Source: C-114 sp963745405 (GTDB taxonomy: Bacteria > Chloroflexota > Limnocylindria > Limnocylindrales > CSP1-4). Taken from it: DNA of 64,000 bases. Below the pieces are notes generated by a model. It was not told the origin of the DNA and searched no databases. It worked only from the letters and a program-made list of their open reading frames with translations. This document shows positions 27,086 through 34,429 of this stretch, piece by piece (position 1 is the first letter of the stretch; each line of letters begins with the position of its first letter). The translations under genes and the position numbers were made by a program. The stretch is from the NCBI GenBank assembly GCA_963745405.1, contig CAVUWY010000002.1, forward strand, positions 2,604,001-2,668,000, given 5' to 3'.

Positions 27086-27946
27086 GTGGCCGACCCCCGT
27101 CCGATCGGTGTCTTCGACTCGGGGGTCGGTGGGCTGACGGTCCTCCGGGAGATCCTCCGCCGTTCGCCGGCCGAGTCGACCGTCTACCTGGGCGACAACG
27201 CCCGCGCTCCCTACGGCGTCCGCCCGGACGACGAGGTGAGCTCGTTCAGCCGTCAGGCCCTCGACGCGCTCGCGGAGCGCGAGGTCAAGACGATCGTCGT
27301 CGCCTGTAACACCTCGACCGCGGTCGCCCTGTCCGACCTGCGCCGCCGCTACGACATCCCGATCCTCGGTGTCATCCGGCCGGGCGCCGTGGCGGCGACG
27401 CTCGCCACGCGGACCCGGCGGGTCGGGGTCATCGCCACCCCGGCGACGGTCCGCTCACACGCGTATTTCGCGGCCATCAAGGACGAGAACCCGGCAGTCG
27501 AGGTCTACGAGCACGCCACGCCCGCCCTCGTCCCGCTCGTCGAGTCGGGATCCCTCGGCGGGCCGGACGTCGAGGCGGTCGTCGCCGAGTCCCTCGCCCC
27601 GCTCCTCGGCAGCCGCGACGATCATGGCGACTTCATCTTCCCGCTGCCGCCGTCCTCCACCATCGACACCCTGCTCCTCGGGTGCACCCACTACCCGCTC
27701 CTCCTGCCGGCCATACGGGCCGCCGTCGGCGCCGGCGTGGCGATCGTCGACAGCGCCACCGCGACCGCCTCGGCACTCGTCGAGCTGCTGTCGATCAACG
27801 GACTGGAGGCGCCGTCGGACGGACCGGCGGCCACCCATCGCCAGCTGACGACCGGCGATCCGGCTGCCTTCCGCCGGACGGCGGGTCGCCTGTTCGGCGA
27901 CGGCTTCGCCGATGTCGAGTCGATCGAGCTCGGAGTGCCCGCATGA
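27086..27946 (+). CDS. murI: Glutamate racemase
   Basis: Converts L-glutamate to D-glutamate for peptidoglycan. The 286-residue protein has the two catalytic cysteines, C74 in VVACNTSTA and C200 in LLGCTHYPLL, and the N-terminal IGVFDSGVGGLTVL with D11. An insertion at about 175-192 (LLGSRDDHGDFIFPLPPSST) precedes the second cysteine. The GTG start is 5 bases after the CpaE-like stop. Its own stop overlaps the DUF2342 gene start (ATGA), so this is an operon. Confidence 0.95.
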   Translation: MADPRPIGVFDSGVGGLTVLREILRRSPAESTVYLGDNARAPYGVRPDDEVSSFSRQALDALAEREVKTIVVACNTSTAVALSDLRRRYDIPILGVIRPGAVAATLATRTRRVGVIATPATVRSHAYFAAIKDENPAVEVYEHATPALVPLVESGSLGGPDVEAVVAESLAPLLGSRDDHGDFIFPLPPSSTIDTLLLGCTHYPLLLPAIRAAVGAGVAIVDSATATASALVELLSINGLEAPSDGPAATHRQLTTGDPAAFRRTAGRLFGDGFADVESIELGVPA

Positions 27947-29154
27947 GCGATCGATCCGACCGCCGCGGCCGCCTCAACGACCCGCTGTGGCAGAGCGGCT
28001 TCCTCGTCGGGGCCGCCATCGGTGCGGCGGCGACGGTCCTCGGGCGACGAGCGGAGCGGTCGGCCCGGCGTGGGCTCGTCGACTGGCCGGCGGCGGAGGC
28101 CATCGCCATCGGGCGCCTGAAGCGCGCCCCGGGCAGCTTGACGGCGGCCGAGCTGGCCGCCGCGCAACCCGCCTACACCGCGGCGATGGCCCTCATCGCC
28201 CCACGCCTCGCGGCCGCCCTCGAGACGGAGCTGCCGGGTGTCGTGGAGCGGGCGGCCGTCGTCGATCGGGCCGGCTGGGTACGGGCCAACGTCACGACCT
28301 TCGCCCAGCTCATCGGCCACCTCGAGGGGCGCCTCCTCGACCAGGTGATCCCGCCGGGCAGCGGCCTCGCCCAGGCCTCCATGGCCATCGCCAACCGCTA
28401 CGTGACGACTCGCCAGCTCGGCTTCCTCCTCGGCTTCATGGGCCAGCGCGTGCTCGGCCAGTACGACCTGGCCCTCCTGTCGGCGGAGGCCACTCCGGGC
28501 CGGCTCCTCTTCGTCGAGGAGAACATCCGGGCGACGGCCCGCACGCTCGACGTCCCGCTCGAGGCGTTCCGGACGTGGATCGCCCTCCACGAGACGACCC
28601 ACGCCTTCGAGTTCGAGTCGCATCCCTGGCTCCGGCCGTATCTCGCCGAGCGGCTCGAGCGCCAGCTCGGTGCCTTCAGCGACGACCTGGCCGGCGTGTC
28701 GCGCGACACGGTCCGCCAGCTCGGCCGGGTCCTCCGCGGCGAGCGCTCCGGCGACCACTGGCTGGAGCGCCTCATGACCGACGAGCAGCGCCGCCTGTTC
28801 CGCGAGACGCAGGCCGTCATGAGCCTGCTGGAGGGCTTCAGCGACTACGTCATGGACGAGGTAGGCCGCGAGGTGGTCCCCGACGTCGAGCGCATAAGCG
28901 CCCGCTTCCACGCTCGCCGCGAGCAGAAGAGCGGCTTCGAGCGGGCGGTATCCCGGCTCATCGGGATGGACCTCAAGCTCGAGCAGTACAAGAAGGGGGA
29001 GCGGTTCGTCCGGGCGATCGCCGAGCGGGGCGGTCCGGCCGCCCTGCGGAGGCTGTGGGACGGGCCCGAGACGCTGCCACGGGACGGCGAGATCGATGCG
29101 CCCGAACGGTGGCTTGCTCGCGTCATCGGGACCGGCGCGGAGGCGAGCGCGTGA
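27943..29154 (+). CDS. Zinc-dependent metalloprotease-like protein (DUF2342, F420-associated type)
   Basis: A 403-residue protein with HETTHAFEFE at 216-225, an HExxH zincin motif in which the second half contributes the family's typical FEF. EGFSDYVMDEVG near 296 may supply another ligand. The family is often annotated as coenzyme F420 biosynthesis-associated, from co-occurrence rather than proven chemistry. The N-terminus has a short hydrophobic stretch (GFLVGAAIGAAATVLG) that may anchor it. It overlaps murI upstream and the dehydrogenase downstream (GTGA), so all three are coupled. No F420 genes are in the window. Confidence 0.9.
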   Translation: MSDRSDRRGRLNDPLWQSGFLVGAAIGAAATVLGRRAERSARRGLVDWPAAEAIAIGRLKRAPGSLTAAELAAAQPAYTAAMALIAPRLAAALETELPGVVERAAVVDRAGWVRANVTTFAQLIGHLEGRLLDQVIPPGSGLAQASMAIANRYVTTRQLGFLLGFMGQRVLGQYDLALLSAEATPGRLLFVEENIRATARTLDVPLEAFRTWIALHETTHAFEFESHPWLRPYLAERLERQLGAFSDDLAGVSRDTVRQLGRVLRGERSGDHWLERLMTDEQRRLFRETQAVMSLLEGFSDYVMDEVGREVVPDVERISARFHARREQKSGFERAVSRLIGMDLKLEQYKKGERFVRAIAERGGPAALRRLWDGPETLPRDGEIDAPERWLARVIGTGAEASA

Positions 29155-30215
29155 GCGATCCCGCGACGCCCGCTACGGGTGCCGGTCCGGGGCCCGGACA
29201 CGGACCCGCTGGGGTGCCGGCCGCGATCGCCCTGACCCCGATCCTGTCGGCCCGCTACCGGGTCCGCGATCTCGAGCGGATCCGCGCCGCGGCTCCGGGC
29301 GCGCGCATCGTCAATGTCTCGACCGAGGGCCTCGCCGACGGGTCGCTCGACGATGTCGAGGTACTCCTCCGCGGCTGGCTCTCGACCGATGCGTTCGACC
29401 GGTTCATCGCCCGCGCGCCGCGCCTCGCCTGGGTCCATTCCGCCTCGGCCGGGGTCGAGCGGGTCCTGACGCCGGCCGGCCTCGAGCGCGGCCTCGTCAT
29501 CACGAACGCCCGGGGCGTGTTCTCGCGGCCGATCGCCGAGTACGTCCTCATGATGATGCTCGTCGTGAGCCGGCGGTTACCCCAGCTGCTCGAGCTCCAG
29601 CGCGAGCGGACGTGGCAGCCACTCGAGGGCGCCGAGCTCCGCGATGTGACCGTCGGCATCGTCGGGCTCGGCTCGATCGGCCGGGCGGTCGCGACGCTCG
29701 CGACGGCGTTCGGCTGCCGGGTCATCGCCACCCGCCGCCGGCCGGATGCGGACGGCTCGGCCGACGGGGCCGCGGCCGGCCTCGACCCGTCCCTGGTCCG
29801 GGTCCTCGGCCCGGATGGCCTGCCGGAGCTCCTCGCCGAGGCCGATTTCGTCGTCCTCGCCCTGCCCCTGACCGCAGGCACGGAGAACCTCATCGACGAT
29901 CGGGCCCTCGAGCAGATGAAGCCCGGCGGCTGGCTCATCAACGTCGCCCGCGGTCGGCTGGTCGACGAGCGGGCCCTCCTTCGCGCCCTGGCCGAAGGGC
30001 CGATCGGCGGTGCCGTCCTCGACGCGTTCCGCGACGAGCCACTGCCGACGTCGTCGCCGTTCTACGGCCTGCCGAACGTCATCGTCACCCCCCACACCTC
30101 GTGGTCGTCGGGCCGGGTCCTCGATCGGAGCGTCGACCTCTTCTGCGACAACCTCCGCCGCTTCGCCGCCGGGACCGGCCTCGTGAACGTCGTCGATCCC
30201 GCCATCGGCTACTGA
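29151..30215 (+). CDS. D-2-hydroxyacid dehydrogenase
   Basis: A 354-residue NAD(P)-dependent dehydrogenase. The Rossmann loop is VGIVGLGSIGRAVATLA near 163, the catalytic arginine lies in INVARGRLVDERAL, and the C-terminal histidine in VTPHTSWSSGR. The acidic residue lies in DAFRDEPLP. The first 20 residues are Gly/Pro-rich and weakly conserved. The GTG start overlaps the previous stop. Likely substrates are 2-keto acids such as glyoxylate or hydroxypyruvate. It is distinct from serA because it has no ASB or ACT domains. Confidence 0.92.
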   Translation: MSDPATPATGAGPGPGHGPAGVPAAIALTPILSARYRVRDLERIRAAAPGARIVNVSTEGLADGSLDDVEVLLRGWLSTDAFDRFIARAPRLAWVHSASAGVERVLTPAGLERGLVITNARGVFSRPIAEYVLMMMLVVSRRLPQLLELQRERTWQPLEGAELRDVTVGIVGLGSIGRAVATLATAFGCRVIATRRRPDADGSADGAAAGLDPSLVRVLGPDGLPELLAEADFVVLALPLTAGTENLIDDRALEQMKPGGWLINVARGRLVDERALLRALAEGPIGGAVLDAFRDEPLPTSSPFYGLPNVIVTPHTSWSSGRVLDRSVDLFCDNLRRFAAGTGLVNVVDPAIGY

Positions 30216-30324
30216 AGCGCGACTACACCCGATCCGTTTGACGGGCCGACCCCGCGACGCCTAGGCTCAACCCAAGGGCGCGGCACCGCATGCGCGAGGC
30301 TGCTCGAGGGATGGAGGGATCGCA

Positions 30325-30579
30325 ATGATTCGGCGTATCACCGGGATCATCCTCGGAGTGGTGGCCTTCCTGGTCGTGTACTGGCTCACGGGCGGATTCG
30401 CGACACCGGCCACGCCCAACTGGGCGCTGGCGATCCTCGTCGGCCTGGTGGTGGCGCTCATCTGGCCGTGGGTCATGGGCCTGATCGTGGTCAGGCGCGC
30501 CCGGCAGCACCGCCAGAACGAGATCGACCAGGAAGTCCAGAAGCAGCTCTCGCAGCAGCAGAAGAACCCGCCATCCTGA
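30325..30579 (+). CDS. Small two-span membrane protein
   Basis: An 84-residue protein with two hydrophobic segments (ITGIILGVVAFLVVYWLTGG and LAILVGLVVALIWPWVMGLI) and a Gln/Lys-rich cytoplasmic tail (EVQKQLSQQQ). There is no known family. A GGAGGG ribosome site lies 6 bases before the ATG. A -10-like TAGGCT near 30263 sits about 60 bases upstream. Confidence 0.8.
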   Translation: MIRRITGIILGVVAFLVVYWLTGGFATPATPNWALAILVGLVVALIWPWVMGLIVVRRARQHRQNEIDQEVQKQLSQQQKNPPS

Positions 30580-30633
30580 TCCCTGGGCCAGGCGCGCCGA
30601 CCGGCCTGACGGACGAGCGACCACTCGAGCCGC

Positions 30634-30639
30634 GACAAT
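30634..30639 (+). promoter_or_regulatory. -10 hexamer, leaderless spacing
   Basis: GACAAT ends 6 bases before the ATG at 30646 of the YchF-like gene. Confidence 0.4.
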
Positions 30640-30645
30640 GAGCGG

Positions 30646-31749
30646 ATGCAGATCGCCATCGTCGGGCTCGCCGCGGCGGGCAAGACCACCGTCTTCAATA
30701 CGCTGACCCGCGGCCATGCCGAGACCGGCGGGTTCGGCGGTCTCCAGCTCAACGTCGGGGTCGTCAAGGTCCCCGATCCACGGCTCGACGCGCTGGCCGA
30801 GATCTTCAAGCCCAGGAAGATCGTCCAGGCCGACGTCACTTATGCCGACCTGCCCGCCCCGCCCGCGTCGTCCGAGGGTAGGATCGGGACCGAGGAGCTT
30901 CCGGCCGAGCATCTCGCCCGACTCCGCGACTCGGACGCGCTCCTCCATGTCGTCCGGGCCTTCGACGACCCCGCGGTCCCGCATCCCGAAGGTTCGGTCG
31001 ATCCGTGGCGCGATCTCGAGCGCCTCGACCTCGAGTTCATCCTGGCCGACCTTGCCATCGCCGATCGACGGATCGAGCGGCTCTCCACGTCGGGCCGCCA
31101 CGGGACGCCGGCCGAGCGTGAGGCGAACGAGCGTGAGGAGGCCATCCTGCGCCGTCTCAAGGTCGGACTCGAGGCGGGCCGGCCGATCCGTGACGAGGTG
31201 CTCCAGGACGACGAGGAGAAGACCCTCCGCGGCTTCCGCTTCCTGACTCAGAAGCCGGTGCTCGTGCTGCTCAACCTCGGGGAGGCGGACATCCCGGCGG
31301 CCGCCGAACGGGTCACCGCCGTCGCCGACCGCTACGACCACCGGCACGCGATCATCGACTCGCTGTCGGCCCGGATCGAGATGGAACTCGGCGAGCTCGA
31401 GGCGGACGAGGCGGCCGCGTTCATGGAGGAGCTCGGCATCCACGGCTCGAGCCTCGACCGGGTCATCGGCCTGTCGTACCGGCTCCTCGGCCTCGTGAGC
31501 TTCCTCACCGCGGGACCCGACGAGGTCCGGGCCTGGCCGATCCCGGCCGAGTCGACCGCGGTCGACGCGGCGGCCGCCATCCACACCGACCTCGCCCGCG
31601 GGTTCATCCGGGCGGAGGTCGTCGCCTTCGAGGACCTCCTCGCCCTCGGCTCGACCGCCGAAGCGCGCCGACACGGCAAGCTGCGTTCGGAAGGGAAGAC
31701 CTATCGGGTGCGCGACGGCGACGTCGTCGAGATCCTCTTCAGCCGCTAG
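30646..31749 (+). CDS. YchF-like OBG-family P-loop protein with C-terminal TGS/DUF933 domain
   Basis: A 367-residue relative of the ribosome-linked ATPase YchF. The P-loop is GLAAAGKTT (7-15), unlike the usual GLPNVGKST. The usual DIAGL switch-II motif is replaced by DLPAPPASSEG. The adenine-specificity motif NLGE and the C-terminal TGS-type region (EVRAWPIPAEST to VRDGDVVEILFSR) remain. The middle coiled region has several charged helices (ERLSTSGRHGTPAERE). It may be a divergent subfamily rather than the housekeeping YchF. A leaderless promoter is likely. Confidence 0.85.
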   Translation: MQIAIVGLAAAGKTTVFNTLTRGHAETGGFGGLQLNVGVVKVPDPRLDALAEIFKPRKIVQADVTYADLPAPPASSEGRIGTEELPAEHLARLRDSDALLHVVRAFDDPAVPHPEGSVDPWRDLERLDLEFILADLAIADRRIERLSTSGRHGTPAEREANEREEAILRRLKVGLEAGRPIRDEVLQDDEEKTLRGFRFLTQKPVLVLLNLGEADIPAAAERVTAVADRYDHRHAIIDSLSARIEMELGELEADEAAAFMEELGIHGSSLDRVIGLSYRLLGLVSFLTAGPDEVRAWPIPAESTAVDAAAAIHTDLARGFIRAEVVAFEDLLALGSTAEARRHGKLRSEGKTYRVRDGDVVEILFSR

Positions 31750-31764
31750 AACCGTCCCGGCTCG

Positions 31765-32133
31765 TCAGTTCGGGCGCGGTCCGTGCGACTGGAACTCGGC
31801 GAGGATCGAGCGGTAATCCTCGTCGTCGCCGCCACCCTCGCGGTCCTCCTCGGCCGGCGGCTCGAGATCGGTGAGGTAGTTCTCGTCCGGGTCGCGCGAC
31901 ACGTTGACGGCGGCGGTCAGCCGGTCGTCCGAGATGTAGATGAAGTCGTAGTCGCGCTCGAGCTCGTCGGCGATCGCCTCGATGAGGGTATCGTGGGTAT
32001 AGGAGTCGACGATCCGTTCACGGATGGCGTTGACGGTGGAGAAGAATTCCTCCGGCTCCATCTCCTCCTCGCGAGCGAGCATGAGGTCGGCGAAGACGTC
32101 GCCGTCACCCTCGTGGAGTTCGTAGAAGTACAC
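31765..32133 (-). CDS. Small acidic unknown protein
   Basis: A 122-residue, strongly acidic cytosolic protein (MYFYELHEGDGDVFADLMLA at the start; a Glu/Asp-rich linker ending in DEDYRSILAEFQ). I do not recognise a family. The GTG start has GGGAGG four bases upstream. It ends 16 bases from the convergent YchF-like gene. Its predicted helix-strand mix (VNAIRERIVDSYTHDTLIEA) looks well folded. Confidence 0.72.
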   Translation of the reverse strand: MYFYELHEGDGDVFADLMLAREEEMEPEEFFSTVNAIRERIVDSYTHDTLIEAIADELERDYDFIYISDDRLTAAVNVSRDPDENYLTDLEPPAEEDREGGGDDEDYRSILAEFQSHGPRPN

Positions 32134-32187
32134 GTGTCCTCCCGGCCCTACGACCCGATCCCGGCGGTCCGGCGTGGCCGCGGCCAG

Positions 32188-32193
32188 TATAGG
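32188..32193 (+). promoter_or_regulatory. -10 hexamer, leaderless spacing
   Basis: TATAGG ends 8 bases before the GTG at 32202 of the PfkB kinase gene. Confidence 0.5.
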
Positions 32194-32201
32194 CGGGCAG
32201 C

Positions 32202-33137
32202 GTGACGGCCCTCCCCGAGACGTCGCCCGCCGACCTGCCGCGGGAGTCCGGTCCGCCGACCGTGGTCGTGGTCGGGGCGGCGACCCGCGATATCGCTCAG
32301 GACGACCCGCGAGGCTGGCGTCTCGGCGGCGGCGTCACGTATGGAGCCCTGGCCCTCGCCCGGCTCGGGATCCCGACGGCGGCCTTCATCGGGGTCGATC
32401 CCGAGGCCGCGACCGCCCACGAGCTCGGCATCCTCGCCGCCGCGGGCGTGGACGTGCGCCTGGACCCGCTGGTCCGGGGTCCTGTGTTCGACAACGTCGA
32501 GACGCCGACCGGCCGGGCCCAGGTGGGCCTGTCGCCGTCGGATCCGATCGACCCGTACGGGCTGCCGGCCGCCTGGCGCTCGGCGGGGGCATGGATGCTC
32601 GCCGCGATCGCGGACGAGCTGACCGACGAGTGGGCCGGCGCGGTCCCGGACGGAGCCGTGCTCGCCACGGGGTGGCAGGGCCTGCTGCGTGACATCGTGC
32701 CTGGTGAGCGCGTCCGGCGGCGCCAGCCCGGTCCGTCGCCCATCGTCCACCGGGCCGACATCGTCGGCCTCAGCCGTGAGGACGTCGATCGCGAGACGGA
32801 CCTCGCCTACCTGTGCCGGCTCCTGCGGCCGGGAACGACCATCGCCCTCACCCGTGGCGCTCGTGGCGGTATCGCGATGACCTCGAGCATCGATCGACCG
32901 GTGCGGATGCGGCGCTGGCCGGCCGTGCCGGCCCGGACCATCGTCGATCCGACGGGCGCCGGTGACGTCTTCCTCGCCGGCCTCCTCGGTGCGCGGCTGC
33001 TGCGGGATCGCGACGCCAGCGGCCGTGGCGAGGATCTTCGGCTGGCTGCCACCATGTCGTCGCTCGTCCTCGAGGGCCGTGGGCTCGATGGCGTACCGAC
33101 CCGCGAGGCGATCCGGGAGCGATTGCTCGAGGGCTAG
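32202..33137 (+). CDS. PfkB-family carbohydrate/nucleoside kinase
   Basis: A 311-residue ribokinase-superfamily kinase. The signature DPTGAGDVFLAGLLGA near 250 carries the catalytic Asp, and the N-terminal GGGVTYGALALARLG the substrate site. The protein is short and lacks the usual second signature, so the sugar or nucleoside substrate is not clear. It is a single gene with its own leaderless promoter, convergent with mrfB. Confidence 0.88.
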   Translation: MTALPETSPADLPRESGPPTVVVVGAATRDIAQDDPRGWRLGGGVTYGALALARLGIPTAAFIGVDPEAATAHELGILAAAGVDVRLDPLVRGPVFDNVETPTGRAQVGLSPSDPIDPYGLPAAWRSAGAWMLAAIADELTDEWAGAVPDGAVLATGWQGLLRDIVPGERVRRRQPGPSPIVHRADIVGLSREDVDRETDLAYLCRLLRPGTTIALTRGARGGIAMTSSIDRPVRMRRWPAVPARTIVDPTGAGDVFLAGLLGARLLRDRDASGRGEDLRLAATMSSLVLEGRGLDGVPTREAIRERLLEG

Positions 33138-33158
33138 CGGGACGCTCAGCCCGTCGAG
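33126..33158. terminator. Bidirectional hairpin spanning convergent stop codons
   Basis: CTCGAGGGCT (33126-33135) pairs with AGCCC-g-TCGAG (33148-33158) around a 12-base loop, with one bulged base. It overlaps the ends of both the PfkB kinase and mrfB genes. Confidence 0.45.
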
Positions 33159-34429
33159 GGCCGCATCGTCCGCCGTCGCGCCAGCCGCTCGGTGAGTCGT
33201 GTCCGGCGGCGGGTCAGGTCGGCCTCGAGCAACGGCATCGGGCGGCCGAGGGCACGGGCCCGGTCGGTGAGGAGCCGGCCCCGCTCCACCTCGTCGAGCG
33301 CTCCGGCCGGGTCCGCCCAGGTGTGCTCCAGCGCCTTGGCTATCTCGACGACTGCGATGCCGGTGAGCGGGCCGCCCTCCGCCGCGAGGCCGCGCCAGGC
33401 GCTGAGCGCCTCGCCATGGCGCCCCAGGCGGCGCAGCGTCCGGGCCCGTTCGGCCGCGACCCGGTCGCGCTCCCGCCGCCGCTCGGTCGACCAGCGTGGA
33501 TCAGGTCCCGCCGGGGGACCTCCAGGGACGCTCGACCAGGCTGCCAGGGCCGCGTCGAGGCAGCCGAGCGTCTCGTCGTGGCGGCGAGCCCGTCGGAACA
33601 GTCGCGCCAGCCCGACGAGGTCGCCACCGGGTGCGCTGCGGCGCTGGCCCGGGTCCGCCAGGGTCCGGTCGAGGTGGTCGAGCAAGCCGGCGAGCGACCG
33701 AACGTCGAGCTCGTTGTGGCGCACGACCTCGACGAGTCCGGCCGCACTGCCGCCGCGGACGAAGTCGAGGTACCGGCCGGGGATCTCCCAGCCCTCGACG
33801 TCGTCGTGGCGCGCGACGGCGAGGAGGTGCTCCTCGGCTGTCTTGAGGCGGGCGTTCGGTATCCGGTGACGGAACAACCGCCGAACGACCGGCAACAGGT
33901 CGAGGTGTCCGGCGAGCAGGGGAGCGGGTCGACGGTCCATCCGGTAGCGGGCGACGAGGAGCGGCCAGTCGAAGCCCCGACCGTTGTACGTGACCAGCCA
34001 GGCGTCGGCCGGGATGAGCGCGGCCAATGCCTCGAGGAAGGCCGGCTCGTCGGGGTGCTCCGGCAGCAGCAGCTGGACCTGGCAGAACGACGTCCCGTGC
34101 CAGGAACCGACGCCGACGAGGAAGGCGATCGTGCCGGCCGCCGTCGCGAGCCCGGTCGTCTCGGTGTCGAGGCAGACGAGCGGGACATCGGCCGGTGGGA
34201 GGCCGGGGAGCGAGGCCAGGCGCCGGCGGTCGAGTGGCATGTCGACCACCGCGCAGTCTCGTCGGACGACGGTCCCGCGCGGCGTCCGGACGATCTCCGC
34301 GTCGAGCGCCGCGGACAGTCGCTCGGCATGATCGGACCGGCGGCGGGCAGAGGACTCGGCAGGTCGTCGGATCGCCTGGGCCGCCCGGAACGTTGCGAGC
34401 CGCCGCTCGAGGAGCGCTCCGTCGGTCAC
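33146..34429 (-). CDS. mrfB: DEDD-type exonuclease, MrfB (YprB) homolog
   Basis: A 427-residue protein with a ribonuclease H-like 3'-5' exonuclease core. Acidic residues are D88 and E90 (LVCLDTETTG), D154 (YNGRGFDWPLL), and H238...D242 (RHNELDVRSL), the DEDDh set. The C-terminal part is helical and repeat-like (RRHDETLGCLDAALAAW, RHGEALSAWRGLA), as in YprB's TPR region. The GTG start overlaps the helicase stop (GTGA). The gene order helicase-exonuclease is the same as Bacillus yprA-yprB, known as the MrfAB mitomycin-damage repair system. The symbol is by homology and context. Confidence 0.85.
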   Translation of the reverse strand: MTDGALLERRLATFRAAQAIRRPAESSARRRSDHAERLSAALDAEIVRTPRGTVVRRDCAVVDMPLDRRRLASLPGLPPADVPLVCLDTETTGLATAAGTIAFLVGVGSWHGTSFCQVQLLLPEHPDEPAFLEALAALIPADAWLVTYNGRGFDWPLLVARYRMDRRPAPLLAGHLDLLPVVRRLFRHRIPNARLKTAEEHLLAVARHDDVEGWEIPGRYLDFVRGGSAAGLVEVVRHNELDVRSLAGLLDHLDRTLADPGQRRSAPGGDLVGLARLFRRARRHDETLGCLDAALAAWSSVPGGPPAGPDPRWSTERRRERDRVAAERARTLRRLGRHGEALSAWRGLAAEGGPLTGIAVVEIAKALEHTWADPAGALDEVERGRLLTDRARALGRPMPLLEADLTRRRTRLTERLARRRTMRPSTG

